Below the pieces are notes generated by a model that did no database searches, was not told the DNA's origin, and saw only the letters and a list, made by a program, of their open reading frames with translations. DNA of 64,000 bases from assembly GCA_963728855.1 (NCBI GenBank), contig CAVSLN010000010.1, forward strand, positions 744,001 to 808,000, in the 5' to 3' direction. A program made the translations under genes and the position numbers. Shown here in pieces: positions 8,313 to 16,583 of this stretch (positions are counted from its first letter, which is position 1; each line of letters opens with the position of its first letter). Source of the DNA: AC-43 sp963728855. Lineage in GTDB: Bacteria; Actinomycetota; Actinomycetes; Mycobacteriales; Micromonosporaceae.

Positions 8313-9275
8313 GTGCCGCAACACGGGACGTGGCCAGGGCAGGGGGAAGCCGCTGACCACCTGCGCGTACTGTTGTCCAGGCCCGGACGGTATCGGGATC
8401 GTTGGATGCGCCAGGCGGCCAAGGCCCGGGCCGGCGAGATCAGCCAGGCGGCTGTTGCCCGGGTAATCGTTGAGTACCTCAAGATTGAGGGCACGCTGCG
8501 CGTCGATGACGATCGGGAGTACCGCAAGCTAAAGGACCGTGTTTACCGGGCGCTTTCGGGAAGGGCCCTCACGCCCGATACGCTGATCTGGTTCACCTGC
8601 GCCTTCATCCTCTCTCAGGAGGATGCGCGGCAGCTCTGGGCGCGCTTCAACGGCGGCAGTCCGGACCAGGTGGACGAGGGGTTCATCAAGCGCCTCTGCA
8701 TTCCCCCGAAACATGCGGCCGCCTTCGGTACGGCGGGTTTCGAGACGGTATCGCTAACGGAGAGGCACAGTGTCGGCCCGGACGGCTTGCCGGCCGAGCA
8801 TCACACCGAGCAGAGAATCCGGGCCACCGAGGAATGGCTGTGGCGCTTTCCCGTTCGATTCACCGATCGGATATCGACGTTCGAGGTCAAGAGAGCGAGC
8901 GGCAGGAGGTCCGAGATATACCGTTGCGGCGAAGGCGTCTACGCCGTAGATATTATTCTGCCGGAGCCGTTGAAACGGGGCGAAGAGGCAACCGTCGAGT
9001 ACGTGCTCACCTATGATCCGTCCAATCCCGATGAGCGACGGTTCCAGCGTGGCGCGTTGCATAACATGCGGGACGTGGAGATATCCGTAGCATTCGACCC
9101 GAGCCGACCGCCGGGGGCGGTGTGGTGGGCGAACTGGCGGGAGTTCGGCACCGAAGCGACGCCCTTTGTGCAGGAGCCGATCACCTTCGACCCGACGGCG
9201 CCCGTCGTGCGCAAGAAGCTGACCTCGGCCGAGCAGACCACCGTGGGCTTCTGCTGGCGCTGGCCGGAGGAGTAG
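8313..9275 (+). CDS. Actinobacterial HTH-like protein with C-terminal beta-rich domain
   Basis: A 320-residue cytoplasmic protein without signal peptide or membrane segment. The N-terminal ~110 residues form a predicted all-helical, possibly DNA-binding domain shared with the gene at 7700. A linker around FIKRLCIPPKHAAAF leads into a ~190-residue domain with alternating strands (EHHTEQRIRATEEWLWRFPV, GVYAVDIILPEPLKRGEEAT, EISVAFDPSRPPGAVWWANW). I recall similar two-domain proteins as repeated, uncharacterised families in Streptomyces and Micromonospora; no function can be given. The start is the GTG at 8313. It ends 7 bases before the convergent lipoprotein gene. Confidence 0.65.
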   Translation: MPQHGTWPGQGEAADHLRVLLSRPGRYRDRWMRQAAKARAGEISQAAVARVIVEYLKIEGTLRVDDDREYRKLKDRVYRALSGRALTPDTLIWFTCAFILSQEDARQLWARFNGGSPDQVDEGFIKRLCIPPKHAAAFGTAGFETVSLTERHSVGPDGLPAEHHTEQRIRATEEWLWRFPVRFTDRISTFEVKRASGRRSEIYRCGEGVYAVDIILPEPLKRGEEATVEYVLTYDPSNPDERRFQRGALHNMRDVEISVAFDPSRPPGAVWWANWREFGTEATPFVQEPITFDPTAPVVRKKLTSAEQTTVGFCWRWPEE

Positions 9276-9281
9276 GCCCGG

Positions 9282-10829
9282 TCAGCGCGGCGGGCAGGTC
9301 AGGCCCTCCTGGGGGACGCTGAGGTTGAGGAGGTACGCGTCGATCGCGGCCCGGATGCACGTGGTCTGCGGGTACGCGGTGTGCCCCTCGCCCTGCCACG
9401 TCACCACGTGCCCGACGCCGAGCATGCCGGCGAGCTTCGCGGTCTGCTCGTACGGGGTGGCCGGGTCGTTGGTCGTACCGACGACCACGATCGGCGGCGC
9501 GCCGGCCGCCTTGCCGGTCGGGAACGGGTCCCGCTTGACCGGCCACACCGCGCACGACACGACACCGAGCGCGAGGGACGTGCCGAACAGCGGGTACTTC
9601 GTGCGCCACTGGCCCTGCAGGTCACGGGCCTGCTCGGCGGTCTCGCCACCCGGGTCGTCGTCGCACGACACGGTGTTGAAGATGTCGAACATGTTCGTGT
9701 AGTGGCCCTTCTCGTCCCGCTGGGCGTACGAGTCGGCGAGCTGCAGGATCTTCTTCGGGTCGCCGTTACCGAGGTCGGCCAGGCCGCCCGCCAGCAGCGG
9801 CCACTCCTGCTGCGAGTACAGCGCCTCGAACACCCCGGTCATCACCCAGCCGGCGGTCACCTGGCGCCCGTCGGCCGCCTTGAGCGGGGACTTCCGGGAC
9901 TGGTCGAGCGCCTTGGTGACGGCGCCCTTGGCGTCCGGCGCGACCGGGCACTTGGCGGAGTTGGTCTGGCACCAGCTGGAGAACGCGTCGAACGCGCGGG
10001 AGAAGCCCTTCGCCTGGCCCTCGGCCGACTGTACGGGCGGCTGGGTCGGGTCGACCGCGCCGTCGAGCACCAGGGCGCGGATGTTCTTCGGGAACAGCTG
10101 CGCGTACGTGGCGCCGAGCAGGGTGCCGTACGAGAAGCCGAGATAGGTGAGCTTCTGGTCGCCGACGGCCGCCCGTACCGCGTCGACGTCCCGGGCGGCC
10201 TGCTTCGTCGAGTAGAGCCGCAGCGAGTCGCCGTACTTGGCCTTGCAGCCCTCGGCCATCTTCTTGTTGAGCGCCACGTACGCGTCGAAGTCGGCCTGTG
10301 ACTGGGGATCCGGGTCCGCCCCGAACGACGCGTCCAGGTCGGCGTCGGAGAAGCACTTGACCGGGTCGGACCGGCCGACGCCGCGCGGGTCGAAGCCGAC
10401 CACGTCGAAGCGTTCCAGGATGGTGGCGGGCAGCGCCTGGCTCAGGTACACGGCCAGCTCGACGCCGGAGCCGCCGGGGCCGCCCGGGTTGACGACCAGC
10501 GAGCCGATCCGGCCGTTCTGCTTGTTGCTGCGGGCGCGGATGAGCGCGACGTGGAAGGTCTTGCCGTCGCCGGGGCTGGCCCAGTCCTGCGGCACCTGGA
10601 TCGTGCCGCACTCGAAGGTGATGCTGGGCGGTACCCGGGGCAGCAGCTTGGCCGCCTCGTCGCGGCAGTCCCGCCACACCGGGGGCCGCACGCTCGTCCC
10701 CGGCGAGGCGGACGAGCTCGCACCCGCCTTGCCGCCGGCGGTCGGTGCGACCCAGCGCACGGAGGGGGTACAGCCGGCGAGCAGCAGCGCTGTCGCGGCG
10801 GCGAGCACAAAGACGGTACGGCGGCGCAC
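9282..10829 (-). CDS. TAP-like alpha/beta-hydrolase lipoprotein
   Basis: Predicted surface-anchored serine aminopeptidase or esterase, paralogous to the protein at 3041-4873. Product 515 residues, starting with a lipoprotein signal VRRRTVFVLAAATALLLAGC, where the final cysteine is the lipid-modified residue. NPGGPGGSG supplies the oxyanion hole, GFSYGTLLG the nucleophile serine, VVGTTNDPATPYEQ the acid and GEGHTAYPQ the histidine of the TAP-like C-terminal domain. The GTG at 10829 is chosen because it begins the signal peptide and has GGGGAGGGA upstream; the frame is open further upstream but does not look coding. It is preceded by a single copy of repeat family 1. Confidence 0.9.
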   Translation of the reverse strand: MRRRTVFVLAAATALLLAGCTPSVRWVAPTAGGKAGASSSASPGTSVRPPVWRDCRDEAAKLLPRVPPSITFECGTIQVPQDWASPGDGKTFHVALIRARSNKQNGRIGSLVVNPGGPGGSGVELAVYLSQALPATILERFDVVGFDPRGVGRSDPVKCFSDADLDASFGADPDPQSQADFDAYVALNKKMAEGCKAKYGDSLRLYSTKQAARDVDAVRAAVGDQKLTYLGFSYGTLLGATYAQLFPKNIRALVLDGAVDPTQPPVQSAEGQAKGFSRAFDAFSSWCQTNSAKCPVAPDAKGAVTKALDQSRKSPLKAADGRQVTAGWVMTGVFEALYSQQEWPLLAGGLADLGNGDPKKILQLADSYAQRDEKGHYTNMFDIFNTVSCDDDPGGETAEQARDLQGQWRTKYPLFGTSLALGVVSCAVWPVKRDPFPTGKAAGAPPIVVVGTTNDPATPYEQTAKLAGMLGVGHVVTWQGEGHTAYPQTTCIRAAIDAYLLNLSVPQEGLTCPPR

Positions 10830-10878
10830 TGCTGTCCCTCCCCGGCTGCCCGGCGGTGTTACCGGGCAGGACGTCCTA

Positions 10879-10901
10879 GCCGCGAAGCTTGTCGGAGCGG
10901 C
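10879..10901 (+). repeat. Single copy of repeat family 1
   Basis: One copy of the ~23-bp dyad core with one change (GCCGCGA then AGCTTGTCGGAGCGGC). It is flanked by an extra inverted repeat CTAGCCG...CGGCTAG (10876-10910). It lies between the lipoprotein start and the ligase stop. The same core appears in arrays at 12026, 28415 and 36714. Confidence 0.8.
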
Positions 10902-10933
10902 TCCGGCTAGCCAAGCCAGCGTAAGGGGTCGGT

Positions 10934-12010
10934 TCACCCCGCGAGGACCTCTTCGACGTTGAACCGTACCGGTCGGTCGAGCTGTTCGTACGTGCAGGAG
11001 CGGGGTGTCCGGTCCGGCCGCCAACGCTTGAACTGTGCGGTATGCCGGAATCGGTCGCCCTCCATCGCGTCGTACCCCACCTCGAGCACCCACTCCGGCC
11101 GCAGCGGTTGCCAGGACAGGTCCTTCTTCCCGGTCCACCGGCTCACCGCGCCCGGCATCCGCTGGGTCTCGCCCTCCTGCTCAGCCCAGTGTGCCCACGG
11201 GTGCCCCGCGACGCTGTCCATCCGCAGCGGGGCGATCTCCTCCAGCAGCTCGGCCCGCCGCGCCATGGGGAAGCTCGCGCTGACCCCCACGTGATGCAGG
11301 GTGCCGGCGTCGTCGTACAGGCCGAGCAGCAGCGAGCCGACCACCGGGCCGGAGGTGTGGTAGCGGAACCCGGCGACCACCACGTCGGCCGTACGCGCGT
11401 GCTTCACCTTGAACATCAGCCGCTTGCCGGGCGCGTACGGCAGGTCAGCCGGCTTCGCCACGATCCCGTCCAGCCCGGCGCCCTCGAAGAGCTGGAACCA
11501 CTCCCGGGCGGTGGCCAGGTCGGTCGTGGTCGGCGTCAGATAGACCGGGGGCTGCACCTTGGCCAGCGCCTCGGCGAGGCGGGCGTGCCGCTGCGGGTAC
11601 GGGGTGGTCAGGAAGGTCTCGCCGTCCAGCAGCAGCAGGTCGAAGGCGACCAGGGACGCGGGCGTCGTCTCGGCCAGCATCCGCACGCGCGAGGCGGCCG
11701 GGTGGATGCGCTGCCCGAGAAGCTCGAAGTCCAGCCGGGGTACGGGGGCGTCCCGCCTGATCACGACCAGCTCCCCGTCGACCGCGCACCGCTCGGGCAG
11801 CTGCGCCCGGACCTGCTCGACGACCTCCGGGAAGTACCGCGTCATCGTCTTGCCGCCCCGGCTGGCCAGCTCCACCTCGTCGCCGTCCCGGAACACGATG
11901 CACCGGAACCCGTCCCACTTGGGCTCGTACGTCATCCCCTCGGCGACCGGTACGTCGTCGACGGACTTGGCGAGCATCGGCTCGACCGGCGGGTTGATCG
12001 GCAGGTCCAC
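10934..12010 (-). CDS. ATP-dependent DNA ligase (LigC / LigD-ligase type)
   Basis: Seals nicks and joins broken ends using ATP; in actinobacteria such enzymes serve NHEJ or base-excision repair. Product 358 residues. The AMP-accepting lysine is in EPKWDGFR near residue 30, followed by the ligase motifs RGGKTMTRYFPE, VDGELVV, FDLLLLDGE, GIVAKPADLPYAPGKR and FKVKHARTADVVV. A C-terminal OB-fold region contains WTGKKDLSWQPLRPEWVLEVGYD. It is the right size for a single-domain LigC rather than full LigD and complements the stand-alone polymerase at 587-1609. The start at 12010 gives MDLPINPPVEPMLAK, as expected. Its upstream region carries a five-copy repeat array. Confidence 0.93.
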   Translation of the reverse strand: MDLPINPPVEPMLAKSVDDVPVAEGMTYEPKWDGFRCIVFRDGDEVELASRGGKTMTRYFPEVVEQVRAQLPERCAVDGELVVIRRDAPVPRLDFELLGQRIHPAASRVRMLAETTPASLVAFDLLLLDGETFLTTPYPQRHARLAEALAKVQPPVYLTPTTTDLATAREWFQLFEGAGLDGIVAKPADLPYAPGKRLMFKVKHARTADVVVAGFRYHTSGPVVGSLLLGLYDDAGTLHHVGVSASFPMARRAELLEEIAPLRMDSVAGHPWAHWAEQEGETQRMPGAVSRWTGKKDLSWQPLRPEWVLEVGYDAMEGDRFRHTAQFKRWRPDRTPRSCTYEQLDRPVRFNVEEVLAG

Positions 12011-12025
12011 ACCGACAGTCTGCCT

Positions 12026-12225
12026 CAGCCGCGCAGCTTGTCGGAGCGGCTACAGCCAGCTCTTTCAGCCGCGCAGCTTGTCGGAGCGGCTACAGCCAGC
12101 TCTTTCAGCCGCGCAGCTTGTCGGAGCGGCTACAGCCAGCTCTTTCTGCCGCGCAGCTTGTCGGAGCGGCTACAGCCAGCTCTTTCTGCCGCGCAGCTTG
12201 TCGGAGCGGCTACAGCCAGCTCTTT
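12026..12225 (+). repeat. Tandem array, 5 x 40 bp, repeat family 1
   Basis: Five contiguous 40-bp units at 12026, 12066, 12106, 12146 and 12186. The first three are identical; units 4 and 5 differ by one base (CTGCC instead of CAGCC at their start). Each unit contains the core AGCTTGTCGGAGCGGC inside an inverted repeat AGCCGC...GCGGCT, then an 18-base spacer beginning TACAGCCAGCTCTTT. The array fills most of the divergent promoter region between the DNA ligase and the zincin gene. Confidence 0.95.
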
Positions 12226-12354
12226 CAGCCCGGGCGTAGCGCGTGACCGATGGGCGACCGGGCCGGCGAGGGTGGTTTACCGCGAATGCGCCGCTTGGCT
12301 CCTGTCCTTGTCTCATACTCGTGACAAATGGCTGGTCGAGGCAAGGAGGGAACG

Positions 12355-13773
12355 ATGAGCCTGCTAGAGGTGAGCCCGCCGGCCGGCGAGGTACGGGCCT
12401 GGGAGGACGACCCGGGGTCGCCGCCGTCGAGCCGTACCCCGATCCTGCGTCCCAAGCCGGACCTCGGCCGCGCCCCGCTGCCGGTCGGCATCGTGGGCCC
12501 GGTACCGGCACCGGCCAGCGACCAGCCGGGTACCGAGGACTTCCGCTACTGGAACCTGGGCGAGGCGCTGCGCCGTACCGCCGACTTCTGGGGAGCGCTC
12601 CTGCCCGCTGGCACGGGCTGGCACCAGACGGTCGGGTCGACCCTGCACGCCACCCTCGACGACGGCGACGATCTCAACGCGTACTACGACCGTACCGGCG
12701 TGAAGTTCTTCCACCACACGGTCGCCGGCATCACCATCTACTCCGGGGAGAGCCCGGACGTGGTGTGCCACGAGGCCGGCCACGCGGTGCTCGACGCGCT
12801 CCAGCCGCAGCTGTGGAACGTGGCCAGCGCGGAGGCCGCCGCTTTCCACGAGTCGTTCGCGGACATCAGCGCGATGCTGTCGAACCTCCAGCTCGACTCG
12901 CTGCGGGTGGAGGTGCTCGTGGAGACCAAGGGCCGGCTCGCCCGGTCGTCCGTGCTGTCCCGCCTCGCCGAGCAGCTCGGCTGGGCGATCCGGCAGGTCG
13001 CCCCGACCGCGGTCGACCCCGACTGCCTGCGCAACGCGGCGAACCGGTTCTTCTACCGGGACCCGGTCATGCTTCCGCCCAGCGGGCCCGCGGCCACCCT
13101 CTCCAGCGAGCCGCACTCGTTCTCCCGGGTCTTCACCGGCGCGTTCCTGCGCTGCCTTGCCGGCGTGTTCCAGGACCAGCGGACCCTGGACAAGGACGGG
13201 CTGCGGCAGGCCGGCATCGACCTCGGTCGGCTGCTCGTCGCGGCCGTGGCCGCCGCGCCCGTGGTGCCGGCCTACTACGCCCAGGTCGCCGCGCACCTGT
13301 TGGCCGCCGACCAGGAGCTGTTCAACGGGCGGTACGGGCGCTCGCTGCGCGCCGCCTTCGTCCGGCACGGGATCCTCGCGCCCGAGGCGGCGTCCGGGCT
13401 CACCGCCGCGACCATGGGCCCGCACGTCACCGCGATCGTCGGCGCCACGCCGGCCAGCCAGGGCCCGCTCGGCACGGTCACCGTACCGGGCGAGCGGTAC
13501 GGGATCACCGAGGCGTTCACCGTTACGGCGCCTACGGGCCAGGCCCGGTTCGCCGTGGCCGGCGCCGCGCCGGACATCGGTACGCTGACGCCGCCCGACG
13601 GTGAGCGCTCCGCCATGGCGTTCGTCGAGGACCTGTTCCGGCAGGGCCGGGTCTCGATCCCCGAGACGCACCTCACCGACACCGCGATCCTAGCCGCGGA
13701 CGCCCAACAGCACACCCACGAGATCACCCGGGGCGAGCGCGGGCTGGAGCTGGTCCGCCGGTTGTTCGACTGA
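12355..13773 (+). CDS. Zincin metalloprotease-like protein (HEAGH...HESFAD)
   Basis: A 472-residue protein carrying a gluzincin-type active site: H139-E140-AG-H143 (VVCHEAGHAV) and a third ligand glutamate E166 in AFHESFADIS, the arrangement of M4/M36-type metalloproteases. There is no signal peptide or membrane segment, unlike secreted thermolysins, and the first ~60 residues are proline-rich and disordered. After the helical catalytic part come a region with RYGITEAFTVTAP and a C-terminal tail that includes AILAADAQQHTHEITRGERG. AAGGAGGG at 12343-12350 is an excellent ribosome binding site. Function is unknown; an intracellular or non-classically exported protease is the best guess. Confidence 0.75.
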   Translation: MSLLEVSPPAGEVRAWEDDPGSPPSSRTPILRPKPDLGRAPLPVGIVGPVPAPASDQPGTEDFRYWNLGEALRRTADFWGALLPAGTGWHQTVGSTLHATLDDGDDLNAYYDRTGVKFFHHTVAGITIYSGESPDVVCHEAGHAVLDALQPQLWNVASAEAAAFHESFADISAMLSNLQLDSLRVEVLVETKGRLARSSVLSRLAEQLGWAIRQVAPTAVDPDCLRNAANRFFYRDPVMLPPSGPAATLSSEPHSFSRVFTGAFLRCLAGVFQDQRTLDKDGLRQAGIDLGRLLVAAVAAAPVVPAYYAQVAAHLLAADQELFNGRYGRSLRAAFVRHGILAPEAASGLTAATMGPHVTAIVGATPASQGPLGTVTVPGERYGITEAFTVTAPTGQARFAVAGAAPDIGTLTPPDGERSAMAFVEDLFRQGRVSIPETHLTDTAILAADAQQHTHEITRGERGLELVRRLFD

Positions 13774-13796
13774 CCGCCGCGGGTTAGGAAGGCGAG

Positions 13797-14105
13797 ATGG
13801 GGAGCGAGCCACAGCAGGGTGAGCCGGAGCGCGAGCCCGCCGCGCGGGACGGCGCACCGGCGCCGTCGCACGGGGAGGCGGCGCAGGAGGAGGGGACGGC
13901 GCAGGAGGAGGCGGCGCAGGAGGAGGCGGCGCAGGAGGAGGCAGCCGAGGCGGCCGACGCGGAGCAGCGGTACATCACGGATCTGATCGCCCGTGGCGAG
14001 GCGGTACCGGAGGGGGAGGAACTGCCACCCGGCGCCACACACGAGATCGTCGAGGACGAGAGCGGCCGGAAGACGGTACGGCGTAAGCGCTTCTCCGCCT
14101 ACTGA
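13797..14105 (+). CDS. Small acidic protein with AAQEE repeats
   Basis: A 102-residue hydrophilic protein, 23 bases downstream of the zincin gene and probably co-transcribed with it. Residues ~20-50 are glutamate/alanine-rich and contain tandem AQEEA units encoded by a 15-bp minisatellite. The C-terminal half (ITDLIARGEAVPEGEELP then HEIVEDESGRKTVRRKRFSAY) looks like the conserved part and is highly charged. No known domain is recognised. Its 3' end overlaps the convergent GNAT gene by 7 bases. Confidence 0.65.
   Translation: MGSEPQQGEPEREPAARDGAPAPSHGEAAQEEGTAQEEAAQEEAAQEEAAEAADAEQRYITDLIARGEAVPEGEELPPGATHEIVEDESGRKTVRRKRFSAY
13881..13943 (+). repeat. 15-bp minisatellite encoding AAQEE
   Basis: Imperfect tandem units of GCGCAGGAGGAGGCG, three contiguous copies at 13899-13943 plus a variant at 13881. 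They encode a glutamate-rich stretch of the small acidic protein. Length variation between strains is likely. Confidence 0.8.
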
Positions 14106-14620
14106 CACGCGCCGCCTTGCTGGTCCAGCCCAAGTGCTGGCCCACGACGACCGTTGCCCTGCTTCTCGGTGACCCGCTTCTCCAGGTACGTGAGCAACGG
14201 GTGCCCGGTGTGCGGCAGGTCGACGTAGCCGAGGCGCCGGTACAGGCGGAGGTTGGCCGCGCTGTCCCGGCCGGTGAACAGCTCGAACCGGCGTACCGTC
14301 GCGGGTGCCCGCTGCTCGACGGCGCGCAGCAGGGCCGTACCGATGCCCTGCCCTTGCCGGTCCGGCACCACCCCGAGCCGGCCGACGTGCCAGGTTTCCC
14401 CGTCGGGCCGTGCCCGGACCGCGCCCACGATCCGGGTGCCCGCCACCGCCTTGAGCACCAGCACCGACCCGATCGCCGCGCGTACCTCGTCGAGGGTCTC
14501 GGTCAGCGGCGGCAGGTCGAACATCTGGTAGATGGCGCCCTCGGCCAGGTACGCGGCCCGTTGCAGGGTCAGCAACTCCCCGGCATCGTCCGGCTCCGCC
14601 TCGGTAATGGTCAGCTCCAT
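14099..14620 (-). CDS. GNAT family N-acetyltransferase
   Basis: Acetyl-CoA-dependent acetyltransferase of 173 residues with unknown substrate. The acetyl-CoA pyrophosphate-binding loop is VVPDRQGQGIGTALLRAVE, preceded by the family strand WHVGRLGV and followed by the ELFTGRDSAANLRLYRRLGY motif of the last helix-strand unit. The ATG at 14620 (MELTITEAEPDD) is preferred to the upstream TTG at 14632. The last ~14 residues (GRRGPALGLDQQGGACQ region) are encoded by a copy of repeat family 2, so this C-terminus is element-derived rather than part of the GNAT fold. Confidence 0.85.
   Translation of the reverse strand: MELTITEAEPDDAGELLTLQRAAYLAEGAIYQMFDLPPLTETLDEVRAAIGSVLVLKAVAGTRIVGAVRARPDGETWHVGRLGVVPDRQGQGIGTALLRAVEQRAPATVRRFELFTGRDSAANLRLYRRLGYVDLPHTGHPLLTYLEKRVTEKQGNGRRGPALGLDQQGGACQ
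14109..14147. repeat. Copy of repeat family 2 (in GNAT 3' end)
   Basis: Single copy of the 39-42 bp family with the hairpin core CCAGCCCAAGTGCTGG (5-bp stem, loop CCAAGT). It forms the last codons of the minus-strand GNAT gene, read in the orientation opposite to that of the copies in sbcC, 25953 and 37225. Confidence 0.75.
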
Positions 14621-14706
14621 GTGTCGAGCCAAACACTTCGGTGCGCTGTCGGGAACCGATTTGGGCGGCCCGGCAGGAGCGGCCGGCTCGTGCGGATGCG
14701 GTCGGC

Positions 14707-15642
14707 TCAGAAGCGGGCGAAGGACCGTACCGGCATCCGTGGCCCGTACCGGGGGGCCGGGCCGGCGGTGGCGAGCAGCAGCTGGCAGACCCGGGCGCGC
14801 TGCCCCCGGAACGGTTCCAGCAGCTCGAGCATGCGGGCATCGGCCGGGCTCAGCTCACCCGGACGGCTGTGCCGGGAGCCGGCCCGGGCCGCCGCGGTCA
14901 GCGCGTGGACGATGTGGTGCGGCAGGTGGTAGTCGCCGACGGTGACCGCGTCGGGGTCGCCGTACCCGAGCCGGACCACCTCGGCCGCGGTCCACGGGCC
15001 GATGCCCGCGATCGCGGTGAGCCGCGCGGTGGCGGTCGCCGGGTCGGGCGCCGCCTCCAGCCGTGCCGCCTCGACGGCGACCCGGCGCAGCGTGTCGGCC
15101 CGCTTCTGCTCCACGCCGAACGGGTGGAACACCCAGTACGGGGTGGCCGCCACCGCGGCCGGGTCGGGCGGCAGCAGCAGGCCGTCCACCGGGCCCGGCG
15201 CGGGCTCGCCGAAGTGCCGCACGATCCGGGTGTACGACCGCCCCGCCTCCTTCCCCGTGACCTTCTGCTCCAGGATCGTGGGTACGAGGTGGGCGAACAG
15301 CCGGCCGGTGCGGGTGAGCCGGAGCCCGGGCCGGTCGTGCCAGGCGCGCCTGACGACCGGGTCGGCCGCCGCGAGCGCCTCGAACTCCGACACGTCGTCG
15401 CGCAGCCCGGCGACCGCGTCGGCCTGCTCGGTCACCCACCCGGCACCCGGCCCGAAGCCGGTGGCCTCGACCGCGGAGCCGTACCGGCACAGGTGCAGGG
15501 TGGCCGGGCCGGCCGGGGTACGGCAGGCCCACCAGAGCTGGGTGGCGGTGAGCCGGGCGCTCGGGTCGCTCCGCCCCTTGAACAGCGCGTGCAGTGTCCC
15601 GGTGAACTCGAAGTGCTCCGGCACCGGCAGGACCCGTCTCAC
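14707..15642 (-). CDS. AlkA-like DNA-3-methyladenine glycosylase (HhH-GPD)
   Basis: Base-excision glycosylase of 311 residues, probably removing alkylated bases. The helix-hairpin-helix is LTAIAGIGPWTAAEV at 208-222 and the catalytic aspartate is D237 in VTVGDYHLP, the spacing expected for AlkA/EndoIII-fold enzymes. PTILEQKVTGKEA near 121-133 is the other family hallmark. The GTG at 15642 overlaps the stop of the NurA-like gene (GTGA), which fixes the start and indicates translational coupling. It is the last gene of the herA-sbcD-sbcC-nurA operon, so damage-base removal may be co-expressed with end processing. Confidence 0.88.
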   Translation of the reverse strand: MRRVLPVPEHFEFTGTLHALFKGRSDPSARLTATQLWWACRTPAGPATLHLCRYGSAVEATGFGPGAGWVTEQADAVAGLRDDVSEFEALAAADPVVRRAWHDRPGLRLTRTGRLFAHLVPTILEQKVTGKEAGRSYTRIVRHFGEPAPGPVDGLLLPPDPAAVAATPYWVFHPFGVEQKRADTLRRVAVEAARLEAAPDPATATARLTAIAGIGPWTAAEVVRLGYGDPDAVTVGDYHLPHHIVHALTAAARAGSRHSRPGELSPADARMLELLEPFRGQRARVCQLLLATAGPAPRYGPRMPVRSFARF

Positions 15643-16583
15643 GCGGCGACCCTCAACAGGTTGCGGTGCAACAGTTTCGGGTCTCCGAGCAGGGCGCGCA
15701 GCCGCCGTTCCAGCCCGGCGATCGGGACCAGGTTCTGCGGGGCGCGGGGATCCTTGTAGGCGCGCGAGGCGAACCGCGGCAGCGTCGTCGCCGAGAGGTC
15801 GGCCAGCGCGACCGCCTGCTCGGCGGTCAGGTCGGGGGAGCCCTGGAGGCGGACCACCCCGGCCCACGGGGAGCCGGACGGGCCGGGCAGGCGCAGGTAC
15901 CAGGAGTAGTGCGGCCAGCGCGGCCCCACCAGGAACACGGGGGAGCGCTCGCCCGGACGGCACGCGGTCACCACCCGCGCCTGCGCGGGCGGCAGGTAGC
16001 TCGTGCGGTGCGTCTTGACATAGCCGAGGGTACGCGGCAGCCGGTGCCGCCCGCGCAACGGCCCGTCCGTCACCAGGAGGTCGTCATCGTCCACTGTGGA
16101 CGATCGAACCTCCTCCGACAGGGTCGCCTCCAGCGCGAGCATCGCGTGCTGGGCCGCCTTGACGACGTCGTCGTGCTGGGTACCCTTCGCCGGCTCGGGC
16201 AGGTACCCGGCGGGCGGCGCACCGAGCGGCGCGGCTCCGGTCGCCGGCGTGAACAGCGCCCGACGGAGCCGGGTATGGACCACCTCGGCGGCGCCCCGGC
16301 TCAGGTCGCACCGGACCACCCCGGCGGCGTACGAGACGGCGGCGGCCGGGTACAGGTCGCCCTCGTCGGACTCGGCCCACAGGTGCGCGTCCACCCGCCG
16401 TACCCCATCGACGAGCAGTACGGTCGACGGAGCCGCCGTACCGGGCCGGGGCGCCAATGGTCGCCAGTCCGCCGCCGGCAGCTCGACGTCGAGGTCCAGC
16501 TCGGCCGAGCTGTCCGTCGTGCCTTCGGCAAACTCCTGGGGGCTACCGAACGACGGGTTCCACGGCTCCACGAAGTACCTCAT
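15639..16583 (-). CDS. NurA-like nuclease-domain protein
   Basis: A 314-residue protein that I assign tentatively to the NurA (5'-3' nuclease, RNase H-like fold) superfamily. Support: the strand LLVDGVRRVDAHLW with D59/D65 in the place of the NurA motif-I aspartates; a conserved helix with E152 (LALEATLSEEV); and LLVTDGPLRG with D173, resembling the NurA DGPL-type motif, followed by LGYVKTHRTSYLP. In archaea NurA is the partner of the HerA translocase, and a HerA-like ATPase is encoded in this same operon. The ATG at 16583 overlaps the sbcC stop (ATGA) and its own stop overlaps the next start (GTGA). The assignment is by motif and context, not a profile search. Confidence 0.65.
   Translation of the reverse strand: MRYFVEPWNPSFGSPQEFAEGTTDSSAELDLDVELPAADWRPLAPRPGTAAPSTVLLVDGVRRVDAHLWAESDEGDLYPAAAVSYAAGVVRCDLSRGAAEVVHTRLRRALFTPATGAAPLGAPPAGYLPEPAKGTQHDDVVKAAQHAMLALEATLSEEVRSSTVDDDDLLVTDGPLRGRHRLPRTLGYVKTHRTSYLPPAQARVVTACRPGERSPVFLVGPRWPHYSWYLRLPGPSGSPWAGVVRLQGSPDLTAEQAVALADLSATTLPRFASRAYKDPRAPQNLVPIAGLERRLRALLGDPKLLHRNLLRVAA

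Noticed and set aside
12026..12225. CRISPR array
   Set aside because: The units are contiguous and the parts between cores are identical within the array, unlike CRISPR spacers; no cas gene is nearby.
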